Below, piece by piece: positions 11,824 through 23,800 of a DNA stretch of 64,000 nt. Within the stretch, counting starts at the first letter, position 1. Each line of letters opens with the position of its first letter. Source of the DNA: Amphibalanus amphitrite. Lineage: Eukaryota > Arthropoda > Thecostraca > Balanomorpha > Balanidae. The stretch is from positions 80,597 to 144,596 of the forward strand of contig NW_024883047.1 of the NCBI RefSeq assembly GCF_019059575.1, read 5' to 3'. The notes under the pieces were generated by a model. It was not told the origin of the DNA and did not search any database. It worked only from the letters and a program-made list of their open reading frames with translations. A program made the position numbers and the translations under genes.

Positions 11824-14800
11824 ATGGTGAGGTAGTGACCAGTGTCCACGCAGCTGAGATACTCCTGCTTAGATCTGAATTTTCTGGCGAATTCGTTTCT
11901 GGTTTCTGGTTTCCATGTACTTAATTACATTTAAAAGTAATGCTTAACCAAAAACGATTTTGAGCGTTGTTTGTGTGGTTGACGAATGAACCGTTTTTAC
12001 CTGGAAAACATGGTCATAAACGCCTTCTAGATCCACCAATGGATTCCAATGAGTGTGGCTTACCTCCACAGGTCGTCTGCCGCCGCCACTACCTGCTGGG
12101 TCGGTCCTCCATGGTCAGGACCTCCCTGTTCTGCGGCGCCATATTCTGGATAGTGATGTTCGGCAAGCTGTCACCCCTGAGACAGGGGACGACACACTCC
12201 TCGGCTGACGTGGCTCTGGAGCGAATTGACCTGCCTCACGCCCAGCACAATGATTGGGAAGAAGATCGGAACTCCCTGGGCCACATCGCGACTAGCAGAG
12301 GTGCTGGGAAAGGCTCAAGAGAATCACAGAAGAGTTTCCCTCCATTTACAAACACATTTCCAGTGGCAGCGAAGGACGGAAATGCGAGGAAAATGGAACA
12401 CAATCCGCTCAGCTGTTTCACGTAAGTAATGATCGGGGAAATTGTTTTTTTTTCTCTTGCTTCCTCCTCCATTCATTGACCCGACGCTGGTCTGACCTCG
12501 ACCTAATCGTCATGCAGCTTCGGTCAAAATTACGTATTTTGAGCATCACCCTTGCATTCTACAGATAAATGCAGGGCTGCGGAGTCGGAGTCGGAGTCGG
12601 AGTCGGAGTCGGTCGGAGTCGACAGTTGTGACCGGATTCGGAGTCGGAATCGGAGTCGATTTTAGAAACCCGAGCCGGAGTCGGAGTCGGAGTCACCGAA
12701 AATCTGTCGACTCCGCAGCCCTGCTAGGTCTGCCGAGTCGGAGTCGGGAGTTGGAGTCGGTCGGAGTCGACTATTCTGCCCGGAGTCGGAGTCGGAGTCG
12801 GAGCTGGTTTTTGAAAGCCAGAGTCGTAGTCGGAGTCGGAGTCGCTGAAAATCCATCGATTCCGCAGCCCTGGATAAATGACTCATCAAACACGTGTCAC
12901 GCAAGCTCCATTCAATGGCTACATTGTAATAGTTTAACCCGCGCCCTGATGGGGGGGGGGCATTTTGGCCCCCCCTGTGGTTTTTCTTAAATAGCGAGAA
13001 AACGGCGGCGCGCAGCGCCGCCAAATTTTGGGTACCTTACCGGACATCAATTTGACACATTCACACAAAATTTCAAGTCACAGGTCACCTCAGGTCAGGA
13101 GTTATTGAGGTCAAACTGAGGTCATGTTCGAGTAAAAATGAGCAAAAAACATGACATCTTGAAACGCTCACCAATTCTACAGTTAACAAGCAATTTTAAA
13201 GTTCGTTATGTGGTTGTGTAGAGAAAAGACGGCGCTACAAAACTGCTATCTCGGATTTTCGAAATTTTGGGATTTTGACCCCCAAAAATAAAAAAAATGA
13301 TTTTTTTAGAAAAACTCAAAAAAAATTCAAAAAATTTTCGTTCAAAATGTGATAGTTCCTGCGCTCTTCTATATAGATACCAAATTTTAGATCGATACCT
13401 CTTTTTTGGCCAAGTTATAGCGAAAAAACTGTTAAAAATTGATGACGTCAAATTTTTGAACTCAATTTTTAGCAATTCTAGACCTCGTAGCGCAAAACGG
13501 AGACCACCATTGAACTCCCCGTGACGAGCTGCATCGAATCGATACCCATTTTGTGCAAAAATATCAACTTTGAAATTTGACCTAATTTGACCTGACCTTG
13601 ACCTGACCTTGACCTGACCTTGACCAAAACGTGACCTAAGCTGGCCCTAAAGTCTGTCTGACCAACATAATCGCATTTGTCATGTAAAATGGACCATAAA
13701 ACATGTATCACACGACACTTTCATATTGTGACCCCCCAGTGACCTGACCTCTGTGACCTGACCTGGTATCAGTGACCTCAAATAGCAAAATATGTGTTTG
13801 AAGAACATTTCCCCATCGATGATTTTCAATAAAATGCATTTTACACGATTTTACAACGCATTTCTTGAAATGCCTGTAAACGGTGAAAATTCGACCTTTG
13901 ACCTGACCTGTGACGTCATCGGTTTGACCGAGGTCAATGAAATTGGGTCACAAGGTAGTTCCCCGTTGGGGCTATCCAACACCGTTTACCGCTTGTCGCT
14001 ATGTTGCGTGGTTCTCGAGATCTGAGGGGGGGCCAAAATGCCCCCCCATCAGTAGCCTTTCTCATAAACATTTTTTACTATTACTGGTGTATAGTAGAAT
14101 AGTGATTTCAAGTTTACTAACCAGTATAACGCCTTTTGGGGCGACTAACGGAGCGAGCGAGAGGGTGGGCCTTGCACGTGCGAAATTGCGAGGGGGTACC
14201 TCCAACTGACTTGTGCACGGCACCCTACTAACCGGTCTCTACCGATGTGCCAAATTTGGGCACAATCGGCCCAGCCGTTCTCGAGATCTGGAAGCGGCAC
14301 CCTGCACGTGCGCACGTGCAAAATGGGTCCCAACTGACTTGTGCACGGCACCCTACTAACCGGTCCCTAACTGTGTACCAAATTTGAGCGCAATCGGTCG
14401 AGCCGTTCTCGAGATCTGGAAACGACCCCTGCACGTGCGCACGTGCAGCAGCGCCCCAACTCTGGCACATGGATATGCAGTGCCTAGTGGATGCCTACCT
14501 ACATACCAACTTTCAGCACAATCGGCCTAGTAGTTACCGAGATATTGCAACAATTACAAAACGGACACTTCTTCGTTTTGCACGTGGCACGTGCATAAGG
14601 GGTCACCCACATGCATCAAGAATAGTCCAATACTTGGTAGAAGGAATGAAGCTACCCTACAAAAATTACCGCGTGTAAATCGGTCAAGTGGTTGCTGAGA
14701 TATAAGCCTCGCAAAAGCGTGACCACGGCCGGCCGGCCGGCCGGCCGCTCATACTCAGAAATTTCCGTTAATCTAAGGAAAGACTACGCTCGCTTCGCTC

Positions 14801-17800
14801 GCTCCGTAATCACTGTTGCCCTCTGTCTCATAAACCAGTATAACGCCTTTTGGGGCGACTAACGGAGCGAGCGAGAGGGTGGGCCTTGCACGTGCGAAAT
14901 TGCGAGGGGGTACCTCCAACTGACTTGTGCACGGCACCCTACTAACTGGTCTCTAGCGATGTGCCAAATTTGGGCACAATCGGCCCAGCCGTTCTCGAGA
15001 TCTGGAAGCGGCACCCTGCACGTGCGCACGTGCAAAATGGGTCCCAACTGACTTGTGCACGACACCCTACTAACCGGTCCCTAACCGTGTACCAAATTTG
15101 AGCGCAATCGGTCCAGCCGTTCCCGAGATCTGGAAACGACCCCTGCACGTGCGCACGTGCAGCAGCACCCCAACTCTGGCACATGTATATGCAGTGCCTA
15201 GTGGGTGCCTACCTACATGCCAACTTTCAGCGCAATCGGCCAAGTAGTTACCGAGATATTGCAACAATTACAAAAGTGACACCTCTTCGTTTTGCACGTG
15301 GCACGTGCATAAGGGGTCACCCACATGCATCGGGAATAGTCCAATACTTGGTAGAAGGAATGAAGCTACCCTACAAAAATTACCGCGTGTAAATCGGTCA
15401 AGTGGTTGCTGAGATATAAGCCTCGCAAAAGCGTGACCACGGCCGGCCGGCCGGCCGGCCGGCCGGCCGGCCGCTCATACTCAGAAATTTCCGTTAATCT
15501 AAGGAAAGACTACGCTCGCTTCGCTCGCTCCGTAACAATAGTGAAAAGTAATTAGTAAAAGAGTAAGATTTCGAAGCTCAGTAACGCTTGAAAACGAGTC
15601 ATGGGACTTTCGTGTGGAAGATATCTTTTTAACCCTCGCATGTGTGCGGCGTTTTCCAGCTTCTAATGTGTAGGGGGGGGGGGGGGGTCGGTTTGACCCC
15701 CCCCTTGCCGTTTGGCTCCTGATCGAGCTAGAGCTTCGCGGAAAAAACGAGCGTGTTGCCCGTGACGAGAGGAAGCCGATGATACCCAATTTTAAGGTCC
15801 TAGGTCATTGGTTGACCTTCCAGGTCAGGTCAATGACCCAAAGTCGGGAAAATCGGGACCTGTTAGAAAGTCGTAAAGTGTGGCTGCTAAGGGGTTTTTC
15901 GGGGTGCTGATCACGAATATCGTGTTAGTTTTGATCACAGATGATGTCTTGAAGCATTTAGACCAGGTCGGGTCAGGTCAGGTCAGGTCAACCAGTAGGC
16001 GTCGTGACGGGTATTCGTAGTACGTGTCAACCGCCTCTGACAGCTTCGTAACATGTTACGAAGTCACCAAAACTACTTCGTAAATGTTCAAATGGTTGCT
16101 AAATTCGAATTCAGCTCCAAAAACTAGCCTAGAAACATGTAAAACTCGAAAAAGTGACCCGAGGTCACCCGAGGTCACCAAAGGTCAATGACCTGACCTG
16201 ACCTTCAGGTGACCTTGACACACACGGGAGTAACATCAAATCACATGTTTGAACGTTTGAAACCACGAAAAGCTTGCAAACACGCGGCTAGTGCGAGCCG
16301 ACATACGCGAAATCGCGATTACGGCCAAACATGGTCTCGGAAAAGAGGTCACAGGTCAAAGGTCATTTGGGTCAGGGTCATGAAATTTTCAGGGTAGGTG
16401 TAAAATTGATCAATGCGAGGGTACTGAAAGTTTCGTCGCGATCGGCCGCTTTTTACGCGAGTTATTCGCGAAAAACCATGGGGGGGGTCCATCCGACCCC
16501 CCCCCCTACACATGCGAGGGTTAATTTTATTTTGACCGTCGAAATGCGGTAGACACCGTTGCAGTTCTGGCTATATATCTTGGTAGCTAGACCAATGATC
16601 GGCTCGGGACCAGCATCCACGTATCGATAATTGAACGAGCTATCAAATAACATCGGTTTATGCCATGAAGGAACCGGCGAATGTTTGATGAATCATGCGA
16701 TTTAGAGATAGCTGACGCAACTAGATATTGTTTTCGATGGAAGGGGGTCAGAGTTTTTAAAGCAGGCCCCCACGGCACACCCACTTTTAAAATATTTCAG
16801 CATTCCGTGCGCTTCTTGCCATTAAGTTAAGGATCCCTGCAATCAAGTTGGCTTTGAATTTTGACCTAAATTGGCTCGAGCTCAATTTTTAATGTGGAGA
16901 TTTATTTTGTTGCGACCTTTCGTCTCGTCACTAAAATTTCATTTTCGGTAGCTGCTTCATTTACAGAGCAATGCAAAGGAAAGGGAAACACCCCCAGACC
17001 CGGGCACTGGATTGGACTAGACTTTCCCTGGGTTGGATTTCCCTGCCTCGGCTAGCCTAGTCCGTACCAAATCTGTACGTGGCTTTAAAAAATGCCCATC
17101 ACATTTCAGTTGCATGTATTTTGTTGTAGCTACATATTCACATGGTTATATCAAAGATTACAAACGCACAAGCCACAACCGCACATAGACACTTACGTAT
17201 CTACAACACATTGGCGAGAAAACAGATCTCCCACGTGCCGCCAGTACGGCCCAATATGAGCTCGTACGGGCGCTCCCGCGCCGCGGTCAAAGTTGCTATT
17301 TGCTCGTCGGCCTTCTCCTTCACACTGTGCAGTGTGCACGGTTAGGCACATGACTTCGATAGCCGGCAGATCCCGCTCGTAGCTGACCGTCACTTACCTA
17401 CAACGCTGCTTGTACGTGGGCATACGAGAACGTCGCACACAATAGCCCCAGTGGATGGCATCACTGATGTAATGCATGACTCCGTCCGACCAACCGGTAA
17501 AGTCATTAGAAGATCCAGAAGTTATTTGATATGCTGGGGGAGGCATGCTCCCCAATAATGTGCTTCATTTTTGCTTTTTCAAAAATTTCTCGTATTGTGA
17601 TATATTATGCCTATTTGTGCTGTTTAAATCAAACTTCTTATAAAAGTTGTTGATTTCCCTCTCAATGCGAGGAAAAATGCGTAAGTTCGTACCTTTGGGC
17701 GCTGCAGAGGGGGACAAATACTCCAACGTGCCCCTCGAACCATCAATGGTCACGGCGGTGAGCGCTATTTTGCTTCAAGTTGCATCTAAGTGTTCAGCAC

Positions 17801-20800
17801 CCACAACAGCGTCGTATTTGTTTTGTACTCACAAGACCAATTACGTTTCTTTCACTTCAGGTTCAGGTTCAAGTAGTAGGATAATGTTGGACTTGCGTTT
17901 ATTCCAAGGCTCTATAGGTTTATTCTATGCCGACATCGAAAATGCTTCGGTTACTGGGTCTTCCTTTATTATGTTTCAGTGATAGCCCGTTGTCCGTGTG
18001 TCTTGTCCTTTTTCAATTAATGTCTCTCCTTCAATGAAAATCCATCGCAGTTCACATTTTGAACGTTTTGAACATATCTCCACTTCACATTAGCTTGCTA
18101 GAAATACGCTTGACCTCGTTCAGTTTGCCAGGATGGAGAGCCAACTTTTCATATGATTTATCGTGAGGTTTTAGCAACAATAGATGTTTTTAAAGAAAAA
18201 ATGAAGTTTGTTATTTGTCAATAAAGGCTTATGCCGAAAACTCAGGGCATGCATTAAGACATAAAGTACAATTAAAGCTAAAAGCAAAACTCCTAAGCTG
18301 TTTTACTGCAAGGTAGAGCAAGGGTGAAATCGGTGAAATTCCAAGGCCATATATAGTAGGTATCGACACTGAGCAATTTGTTTACAGCCAGTTTCGATCC
18401 CGATGACGCAAATGTGTCGTCACGAGACAAAACAATATGGCCACCTCTAATGAGAACCAAGTGCAACAAGTTCCCGGATGTAGGCAGCACTGACGTCACC
18501 GGGATCGAAACCGACGACATCAGTACTGGACCTATGGCGAAGCAAAGTAGTGACACCCCCCTGGAAATTCGGTGAAATTGACAGCACGAAAGCAAACGTC
18601 ATTCGACTTTTTTACTACGGCACGTGCTTTTATGAAACACAACCCAGGATCTTCCTACTGGTCACCAGTAAAACTGCGCTATAGTACAGGCACGTAGCTA
18701 GGATTAGGCCAAGGGAGGGGCGGAGGAATCCCGGGGGCCTCCTTTCTACAGAGGGCCTCCTCCCTAAAGGGGCCTCCTTTCTACCGAGGGTCTCATGCCT
18801 ACATAATTACATATACAATATAATGCAGACTTTTGTTCAGCTTTCATATGGCCAGCGCACTGGTATGTTTCTTTATTCTAACCGCTGCAGCGGTAAGAAA
18901 CATACGCATATCACAAGTCTCCGAGTGGCATGGTAACTGGCAAAAAAAAAAGGGTGGATACTGGATGACGGTCAGAGTAACACTTGGTGTATTATCATAT
19001 ATCGTTCAAGCGCTTAACCGTATTCCGGGCGGGCTCTGAAAGACTCTGAATCGGGCGGGGGCCTTTTTGGCCCTCGTCAGAACTCGAAAAGCACGAATCG
19101 TAGCGACAAACGGCAACGGCGTTTGATAGTTCGTTGAACGACTTACAACTTTTGTAAACAACTTTTTTGGGTCAGGTCAATATTGAGGTCGCCAGAGGTC
19201 ATAACAAATAATATGGTTTATAACGACCTAACTACATAGATAGGTCAACTTCAAAATCTGACCTAGGAAGGTCACGCTGGGTACCAATCGGCGCGTCATG
19301 ACCAGGCGAACGGTTTGGTACACTAACAACTATTTAGCCCCATCATCACGAAGGAAGCTGTAACGCTTCCGAAAGCTCCCAATAAAAACTTAAAGCTGGT
19401 GTTTGAACAATCTTTTACCAAATGAATCCGTCCCAGCTCAACAACAACATATATAATCATACCAAATGATGACCTCACCTCGCCTCAGATGATCCTTCCC
19501 GGTGCCCCTGTCAGTAAATGCCACCTGGGTGCTTACAGATCAGCTAATCTGACGTAGGGGAAGCGGGGGTAGCACCGCCATGTGGGAAACACCGCCATCC
19601 TCTCTATCGGCAAAACTCTGAATTGTAAATGTAAACACCCGCCATTTCGGTGTCCGAACGGAAACGGGACGCCGCGTGAGGTAGGTTTCGCTAAGATTTA
19701 TTTGATTTTGAGATCGCAATTGCCCATTTTGTGAATTTCAAACCATCGTTGTAATCATTTGGCATGTTTGAGCAGCAAGTAAGTGGTCATTTCAAGTCAA
19801 AATGCCTTGATTTTTACGTTAAATTTGAGGGCATGAAGTGCTCTTTGTTGAGAAAGGAATTACAGAAGAATCGCTTCCGGGCTTGTTTTGCTGTCGGGGC
19901 GTTGTCGGTCCATGACTGTGAGTGGGGTAACACCGCCATGCTCGGCGGTGCTACCCCAAGGGGTGGCAAAATGGATAAAGCCGCAATGATGATTCACTCA
20001 GCTCGGAGAAGAGCTTTAGTTAGGCCGCAAACGTCGTCTGTTTTTTAACCTCACGTTTGACTTCACTGGATGTTTCGAAATAAGCGTGAATTTGTCATGC
20101 TTTGCATGCATATTGTCCGCAACAAACAGTCTGATCTGTGACAAACTAACAACCAACTCTTGTGTGTCTTATATGAGTTTGAGTTACTATTTCAGACAGC
20201 AGTAACGCTTCCAAGGGTGGCTGTCACCGTAAGGCCGATCTGTGGATAACATCGCCATCAGTGGCGGTGCTACCCGCACATTTTTTGGAGGACGAAAAAT
20301 GCAGGACTTGTTTTCGACGTCTGTAAAGTAGCGAAATTTTATAATGGAGCGCTGGAAACTATGCCAACATGTAGGAAAACATTCCTACTTTCACATGAAT
20401 GCAAAAGAGCTTCGTTTTTACTACGCATATCAGCTCGGTGAGCAGAAATGCTTAAGGTGGCGGTGCTCCCCCCGCTTCCCCTAATTCAGAAAGAATTGGG
20501 TGATTTTGACTCGTTTACTCGAAGCAGGACACAGTTCATTATATTTTCCAATAGGCTTGTCACGATTCTGACCTGACTGACGTCTGCAAGATTGAAACTA
20601 TACGGTTATCAATTCTTTCTGTGTGAGTGATGCCACGTTTACTTGCTGTAAGTAAAACATGGTTTCGTTAGTAATTTTTCCTAGGTCCAGATGGTTTGCC
20701 TCATTTACGCCGTAGATGAAACAAACAAATCGATGGATAGGTATATATTAATTTCCCGGTCAAATAAATTATTATGAGTTGTGCGAAGCATGGCTATGGG

Positions 20801-23800
20801 AATATCACCACGGTCTGATAAATGGTTTGGGTAATTGCATGCATCGTAAAAATACCAACACAGCCACAGGTATCTATATATTACAGAAATGGGCTGCTGT
20901 GTTCACTGTTCATGCATTAACCCGCGCCCTGCCAGGGGGGGGGTGTTAAACACCCCCTGCAGTTTACATTCACGGTAAACTTTACCGTGAATATCTCAAA
21001 AACGGCGGCGCGCCACACCTTATCCTACATCATTTCTACATATGTATGTTGTGAAAATTTCAGACCCTGGTTACTTAAAGTCAGGTCACCAGGTCAGGTC
21101 AAATGACCTCACTACATAAGTTTCAATGTCTGCCAAAGCTACACGGAGTGACCAAACGCTTTGAAACTTTCAGAGATGCAAATGCACAAGAGCGACAAAA
21201 TGCAAAAAATGTATGTCTTGGAATTTTGATATCGATGACATAAGGTCAGGTCAATTTTGCGACCTTAAATTGAAAGTCGCCTTTTTAGACGGAAGTCATT
21301 ATAAACACTCGAAAACACTGAATTACTAGTATCTTTGACACACTGAACATGAAAATGGCACCCGTGACCCCTTTTTATAACCCTGAGGTCATCTCAGGTC
21401 ACCAATGGTATCGAACTTTTTCGCGAATAACTTTTGATAGAGGCATGCTAGAGCGATGAATACACCTTAGTTGTGTTTGGCCCGACGATACGGATGGACT
21501 GATATGGAACTTAGCCCTTATCGGTCAGGTCATGACCTTGACCTGAGGCCAAATTTTCAAGTTGACCTTGCCAAATTTTCAAGTTGACCTTGCCAAATTT
21601 TCAAGTTGACCTTTCAAGGTCAATTGATAGTTCATTCCACACGTCTTGACGAGAGGAACACGATGCTGGTAAAGGGAAGTTCGTGCAAATTTTGAGACGA
21701 AAGTTAGTGCCGAAAACTGGTTTCCGAAAATATCGGCTATTTTGGCAGTTTTTGCGGCCACTGCAGGTAAAACCGTTGACGGCAAAACCGTTGACGGCAC
21801 CCGGCATGATTTCTCTGAGCGCATTTATACAAATAATTTGTCTACATAGGATAGGGCCTTCTGTTTACAGAGGACCTCCTCCCCTGTCCCTTCCTACAGT
21901 GGGCGGCGACGCGGTTGGGAGTCTATTCTGTACAGTTTCCTGAGTTCTCAGTTCTCACTATAGTGAGAACTGAGAACTCTCTATAGAGAGTAGCAGGGAA
22001 CAGAAGCCGGAAGGTAATTTGCTTACAGTGGGCCTCCACTCTATGTACTTAACATACGACGCTGTCTTTGACTACCGGGGGCCTCCTGCCCACAGAGGGC
22101 CTCTTATCTACAGAGGGCTTCCTCTCTACAGATTGCCTCTTATCTACAGAGGGCCTCCTCTCTGCTGAGGGTGTCTTTCTCTCCAGAGGGCCTCCTTTAC
22201 AGAGGGCATCCTCTCTACAGAGGGTCTCCTCTCTAGTCTCTACAGGGACCTCCTCTCTACAGAGGGCTTCCTATCTATATAGGGCCTCCTCTCTTCAGAG
22301 TCTCGTCTCTACACATGACCTCCTCTATACAGAGGACCTCACCTCTGCAAAGGGCCTCCTCTCTTCAGAGGGCCTTCACTCTACAGACGGCCTCCTACCT
22401 ACAGAGGACCTCCTTTCTACTGAGGGAGTCCTCCTCTACAGAGGGCCTCCTCTCTTCAGACGATCTCCTCTCTACAGAGGGCCTCCTCTCTTCAAAAGGC
22501 CTTCTGATTTCAGACGGTTTCCTCTTTACAGAGGGCCTGCTCTCTACGGAGGGCCTCCTTTTTACAGAGGGCCTCTTTTTGCAGAGGGCCTCCTTTTTGC
22601 AGAGGGCCTCCTCTCTACAGGGGGTCTCCTCTCTAAGGGGGCCTCCTCTCTACACAGGGCCTCCTACCCACAGAGGGCCTCCTCTCTACTGAGGAGTCAG
22701 AGGGGCCCTAGCGGTCAGACACAGACACTAGTGGTTATTCACAGGAGATGAGAAGGGCCCTAGCTGTCACTTGTCAGGCTGGTCAGAGGGCCCTGATTGT
22801 TCTGACGTCATTTTTTAGATTCCCGCGTGAATTTCGTTCACCTCCGACGTGATTTTGGCCAACGTGGGCCGAAGGCCCACGTTGGATTCAGGCCGAAAGG
22901 ATTCAGGCCAGCCCACGTTGGCCTGAATCCTTTCGGGGGGGGGGGCCTCCTGAAAACCCCAAGGGAGGGGCGGGCGCCCCCTCCGCCCCCCCCCCTTGGC
23001 TACGTCCCTGCTATAGTAACCTAGTAAATTTGCAACTCCAGGTAAAAGTAATTTTTGCTTTATGAAACAAAATTTTACTGGTCAACAGTAAAATCGTGCT
23101 TTTTACTATTACTTTTTACTAGACAAAGCTTTATGAGAAAGGCTACAGACCGCGTTGCTCGGCAGACCCCATCTGGGCGCGGGTTAATGTGATCTGACAT
23201 GACCTTGAACTTTGTACGACATCTGTACATTAACGTTGAAAATTGCATATTTAACCTTTTGCCTGACCTTGATCTGACCTGTGGGGTGTGACCTACTCAG
23301 GCTTAATATGTTGTTCTGAAAAGAAACAAAGTGCTGAAGGCGTTCGCTTACCGTTTTCTCAGCTTCATGCGGCTATCCGTCCGGGAATAAGGCACAAAAA
23401 TGGGCCTTGGAGTGCCTAGCCTAGCCTAAGGGGAGTAGACACTCCCATCCGAAGGGGTGGCATTCGACTGAATAGTGAAAGTCCCAGCAGGGCGTGGGCT
23501 TATTTACCAATAGTTCATTCCTGAATGATTTGCGTCATCCTAATTAAAAAGTCCCAGCTTTTTCTGTGCCCGACCCCGAAGCTCTGTCTGATGGCTCATT
23601 TTAGTAGGTCAGCTTTTCACAAACGTCGCCTTGCCCTCACCATTCGAAATGGAGCAATTATTTAGGTGGCCAATTCCACATGTTTCTGGAGTGTTTGAAA
23701 CAACCAAAATGCGTTTTTGAATAGACCCGGCCGCAGTTTTTAGCCATGCCTCCTCCCCAGTTTACATTACCACAGTGGCTGGTCCGGTCATACAACTGTG

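Larger units (their letters stand above)
18687..23009 (+). mobile_element. hAT-like element, 4.3 kb, copy 1 (non-autonomous)
   Basis: The ends are CAGGCACGTAGCTAGG (18687) and, inverted, CAGGGACGTAGCCAAGG (ending 23009). A perfect 8-bp target duplication CTATAGTA lies at 18679-18686 and 23010-23017. This is the hallmark of hAT superfamily insertion, but no transposase ORF is present. Contents in order: a nested TA-flanked element (19557-20481), a TTAA-type terminus at 20921, a 38-bp perfect palindrome (21942-21979), and an 18-bp-unit minisatellite (about 22075-22700). The 227-codon ORF at 22068-22751 is only translated minisatellite. A near-identical inverted copy lies at 28849-33179. Confidence 0.92.
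12938..23183 (+). mobile_element. TTAA-flanked element, family C, split by a 9-kb composite insertion
   Basis: The left end CCCGCGCCCTGATGGGG (12938) follows TTAA at 12934-12937. The right end at 23183, read inverted as CCCGCGCCCAGATGGGG, precedes TTAA at 23184-23187. These 17-bp ends differ at one position and share the GATGGGG specific to this copy, so they pair despite the distance. Continuous element sequence runs to about 14052 and resumes at about 23141. The material between is flanked by GTAGCCTTTCTCATAAA in inverted orientation (14054-14070 and 23125-23141). It contains the 714-bp tandem pair, the family A copy and the first hAT-like element. All of it is inside intron 2 of the METTL24-like gene. 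Confidence 0.7.

Noticed and set aside
12628-13024. 120-codon ORFs on both strands
   Set aside because: They translate the GGAGTC array of a MITE and the neighbouring G-run terminus.
17201-17333. Minus-strand ORF beginning SVKEKADEQIATLTAARE as an exon
   Set aside because: Coding-like composition after an AG, but no partner exon, phase support or known relative.
22068-22751. 227-codon ORF (and its inverted twin at 29110-29793) as a gene
   Set aside because: It is the translation of an 18-bp minisatellite whose period is a multiple of three; it has no domain and overlaps alternative open frames.
20921-23183. Pairing the TTAA terminus at 20921 with the one at 23183
   Set aside because: The copy-specific bases differ (GCCAGGGG versus GATGGGG) and 23183 lies outside the hAT-like element; 23183 pairs with 12938.
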